Notes under the pieces: generated by a model
Told to the model about the DNA's origin: nothing
Databases searched by the model: none
Seen by the model: only the letters and a program-made list of their open reading frames with translations
Part shown: positions 1 to 9,207 of the stretch, one piece after another
Position numbering within the stretch: position 1 is the first letter of the stretch
How the letters are laid out: every line of letters starts with the position of its first letter
Translations under genes and position numbers: made by a program
Origin: Pyronema omphalodes
Taxonomy: Eukaryota; Ascomycota; Pezizomycetes; Pezizales; Pyronemataceae
Assembly: GCA_024516155.1 (NCBI GenBank)
Contig: JAJJXM010000016.1
Span: forward strand, 186,001 to 250,000
Reading direction: 5' to 3'
Length of the DNA: 64,000 bases

Positions 1-94
1 CGGATACAGTACCATACCAAATTGATGCAAATTGCAAATTGAAAGTTATATATATATATATATATATATATTTTCCGTCCGGGGAGTTGGCGGC

Positions 95-123
95 GGGGGG
101 GGGGGGGGGGGGGGGGGGGGGGG
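95..123. repeat. Poly-G homopolymer, 29 nt
   Basis: An uninterrupted run of 29 G on the plus strand. Long G/C runs also occur at 591, 19784, 41278, 44714 and 61460, so they recur in this genome. Confidence 0.9.
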
Positions 124-261
124 TGATGGGAGTGATGGGAAAGTGTGCCCCTCATATCCTATATAAAACCTTCCCCGCGTAGTTCCGTCGTCGTGTGTGG
201 TATAAGGGTATAATACATGATCCTCTTCCAGCCGGTGTATGGATATGTAGATATCATAATA

Positions 262-330
262 CATACCATACCATATACCATACATACCATACATACCATA
301 CATACCATACATACCATACATATACATATA
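262..330. repeat. 9-bp tandem repeat (ATACCATAC)n
   Basis: About six to seven copies of a 9-nt unit, slightly degenerate at the left edge. It translates as MYG/MVC repeats on the minus strand, which explains the small minus-strand open frames. Confidence 0.85.
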
Positions 331-471
331 GTAACATATCCCAACCCGATCCTCAACAATTAAAACAATTGAACCTAATAATTAACAGTTGCCTTCTAAC
401 CTAACCTAATCATGCATCTATAAAGATCCACAACCCTAACTTCCCTATTCTGTAGTATATTTCTTGAAATT

Positions 472-527
472 TAATTTGATTTGATTTGATTTGATTTGAT
501 TTGATTTGATTTGATTTGATTTGATTT
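472..527. repeat. 5-bp tandem repeat (TTTGA)n
   Basis: About eleven head-to-tail copies of TTTGA, nearly perfect. Confidence 0.9.
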
Positions 528-799
528 TATCTTGAAATTTTATCTCTTTCAAATTTCGAACAAACAAAAAATTATGGGTTCTCGGACCCTCCCCCCCCCC
601 CCCCCCTGGATGTTTTTGTTAACTAGTTTTTTGGTTTTATTACCGACTTTTTGGTTTTATTACATACTTTTTGGTTTTGGTTTTTGGTTTTATAGATGTG
701 TGTATGGAGAATGGAGTTTGCTTCTCGGGAATGGTTTCGATCCGGAATTGACGGGGTTTGTGGAGGGTTGGGATTTGTGGTTGTGGTTGTGGATGCCTG

Positions 800-868
800 G
801 ATTGGGGGGTGGGGATGGGGGATGGGGGATGGGGGATGGGGGATGGGGGATGGGGGATGGGGGATGGG
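800..868. repeat. 7-bp G-rich tandem repeat (ATGGGGG)n
   Basis: Roughly ten copies of a 7-nt G-rich unit. Runs of four to five G separated by AT make the plus strand a G-quadruplex candidate. Confidence 0.85.
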
Positions 869-876
869 GGGTGAGA

Positions 877-926
877 GACATGCTGAGAAACATGCTGAGA
901 AACATGCTGAGAAACATGCTGAGAGA
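877..926. repeat. 12-bp tandem repeat (GAGAAACATGCT)n
   Basis: Four copies of a 12-nt unit directly after the G-rich array. Confidence 0.85.
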
Positions 927-1023
927 TATCTGTGTCTAATTCTTTGTCTTTGTTTTTGGAATTTGTAAACTATGTAGCTGTGGCTGTATATATACCACCC
1001 ATGTATATATACCACCCATGTAG

Positions 1024-1033
1024 AGACATATAC

Positions 1034-1081
<48 letters not shown>
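1024..1081. repeat. 6-bp tandem repeat (ACACAT)n
   Basis: About nine copies of ACACAT. Two copies of a longer unit containing a TATATATACCACCCATG core lie just to the left. Confidence 0.85.
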
Positions 1082-1082
<1 letters not shown>

Positions 1083-1319
1083 GAATCAGCTATCGACTTA
1101 ATCACTTAACCCTAATTACTCGTGGACTCAGGAATTTTTGTAGCCAGCAGCTAGCCGCATAACTTACCGTAACTTAAAGCTAAGAGGGGGGGGGATCGAG
1201 GGAGCTCATGTATTATACATTATACATTATACATTATACGCTACACGCTGCTCGCTGCGCTGTGGATTCTTGATTTTGACTTTGGTGTTGATGTTTGTTT
1301 TGATTTGAGTTTAGGTTTG

Positions 1320-1968
1320 AGGTTGGGGTTGGGATTGGGATTGGGATTGGGATTGGGATTGGGATTGGGATTGGGATTGGGATTGGGATGGGATTGGGAT
1401 TGGGATTGGGATTGGGATTGGGATTGGGATTGGGATTGGGATTGGGATTGGGATTGGGATTGGGATTGGGATTGGGATTGGGATTGGGATTGGGATTGGG
1501 ATTGGGATTGGGATTGGGATTGGGATTGGGATTGGGATTGGGATTGGGATTGGGATTGGGATTGGGATTGGGATTGGGATTGGGATTGGGATTGGGATTG
1601 GGATTGGGATTGGGATTGGGATTGGGATTGGGATTGGGATTGGGATTGGATTGGGATTGGGATTGGGATTGGGATTGGGATGGGATTGGGATTGGGATTG
1701 GGATTGGGATTGGGATTGGGATTGGGATTGGGATTGGGATTGGGATTGGGATTGGGATTGGGATTGGGATTGGATTGGGATTGGGATTGGGATTGGGATT
1801 GGGCTTGGGATTGGGATTGGGATTGGGATTGGGATTGGGATTGGATTGGGATTGGGATTGGGATTGGGATTGGGATTGGGATTGGGATTGGGATTGGGAT
1901 TGGGATTGGGATTGGGATTGGGATTGGGATTGGGATTGGGATTGGGATTGGGATTGGGATTGGGATTG
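1320..1968. repeat. Long hexanucleotide array (GGGATT)n, about 107 units
   Basis: Nearly 650 bp of GGGATT repeats on the plus strand. Occasional 5-nt units (a lost T or G) shift the phase near 1387, 1647, 1681, 1771 and 1842, and one unit has C for A near 1804. The G-rich strand has GGG every 6 nt. All frames of both strands stay open over long distances because no permutation of the unit contains a stop. The unit differs from the telomere repeat TTAGGG, since GGGATT is not a permutation of GGGTTA. Confidence 0.95.
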
Positions 1969-2737
1969 ATATCGATGTTGTCACTGACTCACTGAGCTTG
2001 AGCTATGGGTTGTCATTGACATTGAGCTACAACGGCGACATTGAGCTTCGACAGCGACGACGACCGAAGACTGAACTCGCATCATCGTCGAGCTATGAAG
2101 CTCGCTCGCTCGCTTGCCTACTCGCTTGCTTGTTCGCTTGTTTTATCGATATCGTTAGAGATTTTTGGGGGCGGTTTATTATGGGATTTTGTTAATTGGA
2201 ATTTTTTTTTTTTTGGCGATATCGACATCTATATGTCTTTGGCGTAGATATCCATCCATACCCATCCATATCCATCCATCTTCCATCTTCATTCCGGATT
2301 CCAGATTCCTTCCATCCCGAGTTCTTAATCCTTAGCGCGTCTTAAACAGCTCACGCGAACTCTCCCTCCCTCCCTTCCTCACTCACTCCCTTCCTCACTC
2401 ACTCCCTTCCTCGCTCCCTGTCGTGTCTGCCTTGCCCTGCCTTGCCCTGCCTTGCCCTGGCTTGTCTGCAGCTTCAATTCACCTCACCTACAAGAACGAG
2501 TAGAAAGTAAAAGCCACCACCGCCGAGACATCCAATTCACGGAGACGAGGAGAAGCGGAACGAAACGAAGAAGAAAAAACTCGTCATCGCGTTGTTGTTG
2601 TTATTCATCATCATCATCATCACTGTCATCATCATCATCATCATCGTCGTCAGCCGCAGCTTCTCCAGCTGGTTCTATTTATCCAGGAGGACCAGGTGAA
2701 CGGCTCGCTCGTCATTTAGCTACTACATATACATACT

Positions 2738-2897
2738 TTATCCACCCACCCACCCACCCACTCACCTGTCTATATACCCACCCTTTAACCTACCCACCCT
2801 TTAACCTACCCTCCCACCTGCTCACCTGCCCTCCCGCCTACCATCCCGCCTACCCACCCACCTACCCACCCACCCACCTACCCACCTACCTACCCCC
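2738..2897. repeat. Imperfect CCCACC/CCTA-rich pyrimidine repeat
   Basis: Degenerate repeats of CCCACC and CTACC on the plus strand, about 230 bp before the proposed Osh3 start codon. This is probably a pyrimidine-rich promoter or leader tract. Confidence 0.6.
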
Positions 2898-3127
2898 CCG
2901 TATTCGCTTTCATTTTAGACACACAACATTCTAGAACAGCTGTCATCGCTTGCGGTAGCGATCGTAGCGACTCCGTGACACTGCGACACTGCGACTTCTG
3001 CGAGCTTCCCTCCCCGTCTCGTCTTGTCCTGTCCCGTCCTGTCCTTGTCTACCATACCCTTCGATTCTGTTCATCCACACATACGACCAGAACACCCTTC
3101 CCCCCCGACATTCGTTATTAGCAGGCA

Positions 3128-6100
3128 ATGGAACAGCTCGAGATTCCTAGTAGAGTATGTGAAAGCTATAGTTTCTGGTCAACAGGGAGGGAGGGAGGGA
3201 GTGGTTGAAGCTAACTGCTATGATAGTCGTACATCATCCGATGGGTTGATTGCGCCCCCGGAAACACCATTCAGTGGTCTGTGAAGCCCCACAAAAAGTC
3301 GCTGTAAGTAACAAGACCACCTGATGATAGGATAGGAAAGATGACTTAAACCTCAAAAAAGGAATTTTGGTATATTCCGTCATCCAGGAAATGGTGCTTC
3401 CTCCGCTGCTTCCATACGTCCCCCGAATACCGCGCGATCCGAGGAGTCAACTACATCTACCATCCGCGAACAGCAGCTGCAACAGAAAGCTACCCCTACT
3501 ACCACTCGTTATAACACCGGAGATTGTATCGATAAGATCCATGCAGCTGGGTTGTTGGATGTCTACTGGCATGGGAAGTGTGAGGCGGAGAAGGTTACCA
3601 GTGGTACATACCAGGTGAAGACGCAGGGTGGAATGTTTGCGTTGGTAAGTTGCGGCCCATATCTGCAAGACATATCAGCCCCCCCTGCTGGGGTATTTAG
3701 AGATGTTAAAAAGAAACTTCACTAATCATTATACCTAGGTCTTTGACAACACCTTCTCAAAGCAAATCGCGAAAACTGCTACTTTCGTCCTTCTTACTTA
3801 CCCCACCAATGCCCCTCCTCCGGCTTCCCATGCTCTTCATCATGCCGACTCTTCAAACCAGCTCGGCGTGCCATTGACTCAAACTATCTCCCGACAAACC
3901 CTCACCAGCCCCTCTGCGGAGGTTCTTTCGATGCATAGTGTGGAACGCGAAGAGCCCGGTTCCCAGGGGTTCCAAACTGGTATCTTGAAGAAGAGAAAGC
4001 GCAAGAGGCACCAGGGTTATGCGCGCCGTTACTTTTCCTTGGATTACACCAGTTGCACGCTGAGTTACTACATGTCCAAGGAATCCTCTGCATTACGTGG
4101 AGCCATTCCTCTGTCCTTAGCTGCAATCTCGGCCTCCAAGGTAAACAGAGAAATCTGTATTGACTCTGGAGCTGAGGTCTGGCATTTACGTGCGGATAAT
4201 GATAGGGATTGGGATACTTGGAAGCTTGCCTTGGAGCGGGCAGCTCAACATGCTGCAAAGCAGAGCACTGGAGATATTAGTAGTCTTAACCTCCAAGTTC
4301 CTGGACAGGAGCAAATGATCGACCCATCCCCCGCTAATGATCAACATATCATTATGGAAGAGCGTGGTTGGGCTGGTGTAGAAGCTCTTGTCGGTCGTGT
4401 TTCTGGAGTCCGTGACGCTGTTCGTAGGCTTGCTATGCAGGCGCAAGAACAACCTCAACAAATCCCCTCTGAAGTTACATCTTCTGCGGCTTCAGTTATG
4501 TCGATCCCTATCGGTGATGATAAATCTGTCGCCGGTGCAAAGAGACCGTTTTGGAAGAGGAAAGCTTCTGCGCAAACTCCTTCCTCTGGAAGCATGTCTA
4601 CCTCTCCTAGACCTGGAAGTAGCAGAACTATCAACACTATTAATACCGCACCTGGAACTCCGGGAGTTCAACAGGATATCAGCTTTAACCTTCAGGCTTT
4701 GTTATCGGATCTTGATTCAGTCGTCTCGGATTTCTCAACTTTGATTTCTCAGAATAAACAACGCCGCTGGGCTACCAATCGTACCTCGACCTACCGTTCC
4801 AGTCGCAGCATCCGTACTAGCACTTTCGGAAGTGGAAAACATGCCGCCTCTTCCCGTATGTCCATGGAATCCACCGCATCTGAAGAATTCTTCGACGCCG
4901 AAGACGAACTCGAGGGGGATCGAGTAGTGATGCTCGACCACGACGACGAAGAGGGAGTTCCTGAGGAGGTAGCAGAGGAAGAAAATGAAGCCACCGATAA
5001 CGAAGAAAGTGACGAAGAAGATTCTCCTGCAGTTCCTCCTCGTCCTAGTAGCCAGGGTGTCTTGGAACCAGTTGTAACAAACGGCGTTCAAGACCTTTCC
5101 CCGCTTCCGTTGGAGTCGGTACAGCGACGTATCACAGTCCCCGAAGCGAGAGTCCTCCCGCCTTCGTTAATTGGTTTCCTGCGAAAGAATGTCGGAAAAG
5201 ATCTTAGCACGATCGCTATGCCTGTTAGTGCAAATGAACCTATATCCTTACTGCAGAGAATGTCGGAGCAGCTGGAATACTCGGAGTTATTAGATGCCGC
5301 AGCTACAGCACCGGCAGAAACTGGAGAGAGGATACTTCTTGTTGCAGCATTTGCAATTTCTTCCTTCTCGGGAGCTAGGATTAAAGAGCGTGCTATCAGA
5401 AAACCTTTTAATCCCATGCTTGGAGAAACTTTTGAGCTTGTTCGCGAAGATAAAGGCTTCCGATTCCTCAGCGAGAAAGTTTCCCATCGTCCAGTGATTA
5501 TGGCATGTCACGCAGATCACGCCTTGTGGAGTTTTTCCCAATCTCCTCAACCTACACAAAAGTTCTGGGGCAAATCTGCGGAACTTATTACTAGTGGAAG
5601 AGTCAGGATTAACTTTCATCAAACGGGTGATAGGTTTAGTTATACAGTTGCAACTTCGTTTTTGAGAAATATCATCGCCGGGGAAAAATATGTTGAACCC
5701 ACGGGGACTATGCATATTCATAATGAAACCACAGGAGAAAAAGCTGTGGTAACGTTTAAAATGAATAAAGGAATGTTTTCTGGACGCTCAGAAGAGGTTT
5801 CGGTTCAGGCTTTTGATCCAGAGGGAAATTTGCAGAATCTTATCCTAATGGGAAAATGGACGGAAAACTTATTGCTGGTAGATGATACCACTAGCGAACA
5901 ACGGGAAATTTGGAAAGTGGCAGAACTTGTCGATGGCGCACCACAACGTTATGGTTGGACTGAGTTTGCGGCTCAGTTAAACCAAATCACAACAATTGAA
6001 GCTGGAAACATAGCCCCCACAGACTCTAGGAATCGACCGGATCAACGAATGGTGGAAGAAGGAAGATTGGATGAGGCTGAAGGCGTCAAGTTGAAATTGG

Positions 6101-6291
6101 AAGAGAAACAAAGGGATCGAAGAAGAGAAATGGAGGAGGAGGGAAGATCTTGGGACCCCGTTTGGTTTAGGAAGGTTAGGGAATATGCTGATGAGGAGGT
6201 CTGGAAAATTGTTCCAGATGCTGACGGAGGGTATTGGACTAAGAGACGAGAGCGCGATTGGTCACAGTCTACCCCCGTCTTTGAGGTTTAG
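3128..6291 (+). CDS. OSH3: Osh3-type oxysterol-binding protein (GOLD-PH-FFAT-ORD)
   Basis: Proposed exons are 3128-3154, 3227-3303, 3362-3644 and 3739-6291, giving 979 residues. All junctions are GT-AG and the frame stays open. The start was chosen because exon 1 (MEQLEIPSR) joined to exon 2 (RWVDCAPGNTIQWSVKPHKK) and NFGIF gives the GOLD-like N-terminus typical of Osh3. Visible domains are GOLD at about 1-160 (ending in FDNTFSK and TATFVLL), a PH domain at about 203-302 (GFQTGILKKRKRKRHQGYARRYF), a perfect FFAT core EFFDAED at 512-518, an acidic linker, and an ORD at about 605-960 with NPMLGETFE and EKVSHRPV at 708-715. The family moves PI4P and sterol or lipid at ER-plasma membrane contacts, and FFAT binds the VAP protein Scs2. 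The OSBP signature usually reads EQVSHHPP; here the second His is Arg. No other gene lies nearby. Confidence 0.93.
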
Positions 6292-6411
6292 GTAACTGAA
6301 AGTGAGGCTTGGGAGGAAATGATGAGGAGGAAGAGGAAGAGGTGGAGAAAGGAGCAGTCGATTTGGAGGAGGTTGGGATAGGAGTATTGATTGGGGTGCA
6401 GTTGGTATTGG

Positions 6412-6486
6412 GTTGGGAGTGGGAGTGGGAGTGGGGTGGAGTGGTCTGGGAGTGGGAGTGGGTTGGGAGTGGGAGTGGGCGTGGGG
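6412..6486. repeat. G-rich (GGGAGT)n repeat
   Basis: Degenerate GGGAGT/GGGAGTGGGT repeats just after the Osh3 stop, likely in the 3' UTR. It is followed by two copies of a unit of about 30 nt (ACGAGTGGACTTGTTTTATA, near 6497 and 6523). Confidence 0.75.
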
Positions 6487-6648
6487 TTGTTTTATACGAG
6501 TGGACTTGTTTTATAATTATACGAGTGGACTTGTTTTATAATTACAGAAGCGGAACGAAAAGCCTACCAGACCTTCAAGATCTGCTAGAAACAGCCATAG
6601 TTAATACTTTTGAATTCTTTTTTTTTTTTTATTACAAGGGGTTTTTAT

Positions 6649-6741
6649 ACAGTTTATATACAGTTTATACAGTTTATGCAGTTTATACAGTTTATACAGT
6701 TTATACAGTTTATACAGTTTGTGCAGTTTGTGCAGTTTATT
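6649..6741. repeat. 9-bp tandem repeat (ACAGTTTAT)n
   Basis: About ten copies of a 9-nt unit with T-to-G variants. It is followed by GTTTGTG-type repeats to about 6900. Confidence 0.8.
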
Positions 6742-7129
6742 ATTACGTTATGTTGGATCTTTGGTATCTATGGTATCTGTGTTATTGGTTTTGTGGTTTG
6801 TGGTTTGTGGTTTGTGGTTTGTGTTTTGTGTTTTGTGGTTTGTGGTTTGTGGTTTGTGGTTTGGCTGTTGTTTTGTGGTTTGTGGTTGGCTGTTGTTTTT
6901 GTTATGCTTTATTGGTTTGTTTGCGTTTGCATTGCGTTTGTTTTTGTTGTTTCTTTTTTTGCGTTTGTTTGCGTTTGTTTTGTTGTTTCTGTCTCTTTCC
7001 TTTTGTTTTTTGCCTGTTTACCTGTTGCTTTTTTTTGCCTGCTTTATGAAGAAAGAACAGAGAAGAGAGAAGAAATAAGAAAGAGGAAAGAAGACAGAAG
7101 AAAGAACAGAGGATGTGTATAAACAGCAA

Positions 7130-7300
7130 ACAGCAAACAGTCCAGACTCCAGACCCCAGACTCCAGACTCCAGAGTGGAGAGTAGAGAGTAGATAGCTAA
7201 GAGTAGAGAGAAGAGAGTAGAGAGTAGAGAGTGAAGAGTGAAGAGTGAAGAGTGAAGAGTGAAGAGTGAAGAGTAGATAGCAAAGAGTAAATAGCTAAGA
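7130..7300. repeat. Purine-rich repeats (AGACTCC, AGAGTGA)n
   Basis: Tandem CCAGACT units followed by GAGAGTA and GTGAAGA units, all degenerate. The plus strand is strongly purine-biased, the opposite of the T-rich DNA just before it. Confidence 0.7.
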
Positions 7301-7309
7301 CTGTAATGT

Positions 7310-7376
7310 TGTCTTGTTTTTCTTGTTTTTCTTGTTTTTCTTGTTTTTCTTGTTTTTCTTGTTTTTCTTGTTTTTC
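7310..7376. repeat. 9-bp tandem repeat (TTTTTCTTG)n
   Basis: Seven near-perfect copies of a 9-nt T-rich unit. Confidence 0.85.
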
Positions 7377-7377
7377 T

Positions 7378-7482
7378 GAAGTTGTAGTGAAGGTTTAGTG
7401 AATGAGTGAAGGTGTAGTGAAGGTGTAGTGAAGGTGTGAAGGTGTAGTGAAGGTGTAGTGAAGGTGTAGTGGATGAGTGAAG
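7378..7482. repeat. Tandem repeat (GAAGGTGTAGT)n
   Basis: About nine copies of an 11-nt unit, with partial units (GAATGAGT, GAAGGTGT) mixed in. Confidence 0.75.
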
Positions 7483-7865
7483 GTGTTAGGTGGCAGGGCT
7501 GGTACAGTGTTTGTAACTGAAGTTGCTGTTTAGTGGGGTTGCTGGGGTTGGGGCTGAGGCTGGGGTTGCTGATTGCTGTTGCTGAGGCTGATGTTATAGG
7601 AGTTATAGGAGTTATCAATGTAAGCAGCTAGATGTAAACAGCTAGATGTAAGTAGCTAGATGTAAGCAGCTAAATGTGAGTATTAAACTGAGACTGATTG
7701 ATTGATCAGTTGATTGATCAACTGATTACAGTCGTAGTTGTAGTTGTAGTTAATAGACAAAGACAAAGACAAAGACAAAGATATTAAATATTAAATATTA
7801 AATATTACATCGCCTATTGTTGAATTATTGAATTATTGTTTCGTACTTTGTTTTCTTTTTGTGAT

Positions 7866-8122
7866 GGAATTGGGATGATGGAAATGATGGAAATGATGGA
7901 AATGATGGAAATGATGGAAATGATGGAAATGATGGAAATGATGGAAATGATGGAAATGATGGAAATGATGGAAATGATGGAAATGATGGAAATGATGGAA
8001 ATGATGGAAATGATGGAAATGATGGAAATGATGGAAATGATGGAAATGGTGGAAATGATGGAAATGATGGAAATGATGGAAATGATGGAAATGATGGAAA
8101 TGATGGAAATGATGGAAATGGT
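7866..8122. repeat. 9-bp tandem array (ATGATGGAA)n
   Basis: About 28 copies of a 9-nt unit, almost perfect, with two A-to-G variants. It translates as MME on the plus strand and HHF/SFP on the minus strand. The open frames through it are repeat artefacts. Confidence 0.92.
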
Positions 8123-8459
8123 GAATTGGGGTGAATTGAATTGATGGAATTGTGATGGAAATGATGGAATTGGGGTGAATTGATGGTGAATTGGGGTGAA
8201 TTGATCCTGGATTTATATATATATATATACAAGAGAGACCATGATCTATTCCAGCCTGCAGCCGGTCCATTTAGTTACCACCACAACTCCAACTCAACTG
8301 TTAATAAACTAGTTATATATATAAAAATATGACGGGTACCGACTATATATAATATATATGGTGTGATCTTAACTTTTAAGAATATGAAACTCGCCTATGC
8401 TTCCCACAAGAGCAGGCTGGGAATCTGGGATAAATAATATTCCTAATGGTGCAGTTAAT

Positions 8460-8649
8460 GGAGGACTTCCCAACGCTCTATAGCAACAGACATGAGAGTT
8501 CATTTCACCACAAAAAAATATTTTCTATAAAACGCGAATAGAGCACTAGGATAGTAGGGGGGTAAGGGTATTCAGATTTTCTATTGCTATTGAATAGATG
8601 AAGTTGAGGTTGTTCTATCCACCCCGAATAGAGCGATGGGAAGTCCTCC
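8460..8649. repeat. Inverted repeat with 22-bp arms
   Basis: The arm at 8460-8481 (GGAGGACTTCCCAACGCTCTAT) matches the reverse complement of 8628-8649 with one mismatch. The arms enclose about 146 bp. AT-rich sequence containing GGATAA and TAATATT also recurs outside both arms. It could be a small foldback or MITE-like insertion. No clear target-site duplication was seen. Confidence 0.6.
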
Positions 8650-9052
8650 AATATTATCCTGTGACAGCAATATTCTGACATATTTCCTCTACCTAACCCT
8701 TGGAACATAAAATTCATTGGGGGCAAGCAGAAGATAGTTTGGAATCTGGATAGTTTCTTGCCGATTCGAGGATTTGTCGAGGAATTTCACCTCTACAATA
8801 TATCACGGGCCATAACTCCATGACAATAACCCTCGAAATCTTAACCAGCTACTTCCGTATTAAGAAGCTTCTCCACAATCACCAGTTTTTTTCGATTTCG
8901 ATTTTGATATCAAATTTCTTGCGCCTTGCTAAACTCGATATTTATAACATATATATATGGTACAGTTTTGATATATATATATATCGGAGTCTCTAGTTTT
9001 TCATCACAGGATCTCGTTGGGAATCGTGATTCGTCACAGGCCTAGGGCGTAT

Positions 9053-9207
9053 ATGATACATCATACATCATACATCATACATCATACATCATACATCATA
9101 CATCATACATCATACATCATACATCATACATCATACATCATACATCATACATCATACATCATACATCATACATCATACATCATACATCATACATCATACA
9201 TCATACA
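9053..9207. repeat. 7-bp tandem array (ACATCAT)n
   Basis: About 21 perfect copies of a 7-nt unit. A short (CAGTGGT)n stretch follows at about 9237-9262. Confidence 0.92.

Larger units (their letters stand above)
1..3127. other. Microsatellite-rich intergenic region upstream of the Osh3-type gene
   Basis: No convincing gene is present. The stretch is a succession of simple and short tandem repeats with unit lengths from 1 to 12 nt, separated by short AT-rich or pyrimidine-rich DNA. The main arrays are listed separately. Open frames here are repeat translations (MYG, HIHI, DWDW, GLGL, IPIP) that stay open on both strands, so they are not evidence of coding. The last 700 bp are C-rich and T-rich, with ATC and CCCACC runs. 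They probably form the promoter and 5' leader of the downstream gene, but I see no defined element. Confidence 0.75.

Noticed and set aside
1320..1968. Telomeric or interstitial telomere tract
   Set aside because: The unit GGGATT is not a permutation of TTAGGG, and no TTAGGG run occurs here.
1305..2195. Long plus- and minus-strand ORFs over the hexamer array (up to 296 codons)
   Set aside because: They are translations of (GGGATT)n that stay open in every frame. No non-repeat coding sequence is attached.
2452..2934. Ser/Pro-rich ORF upstream of the Osh3-type gene
   Set aside because: It is made of ATC and CCCACC repeats in the likely promoter or leader.
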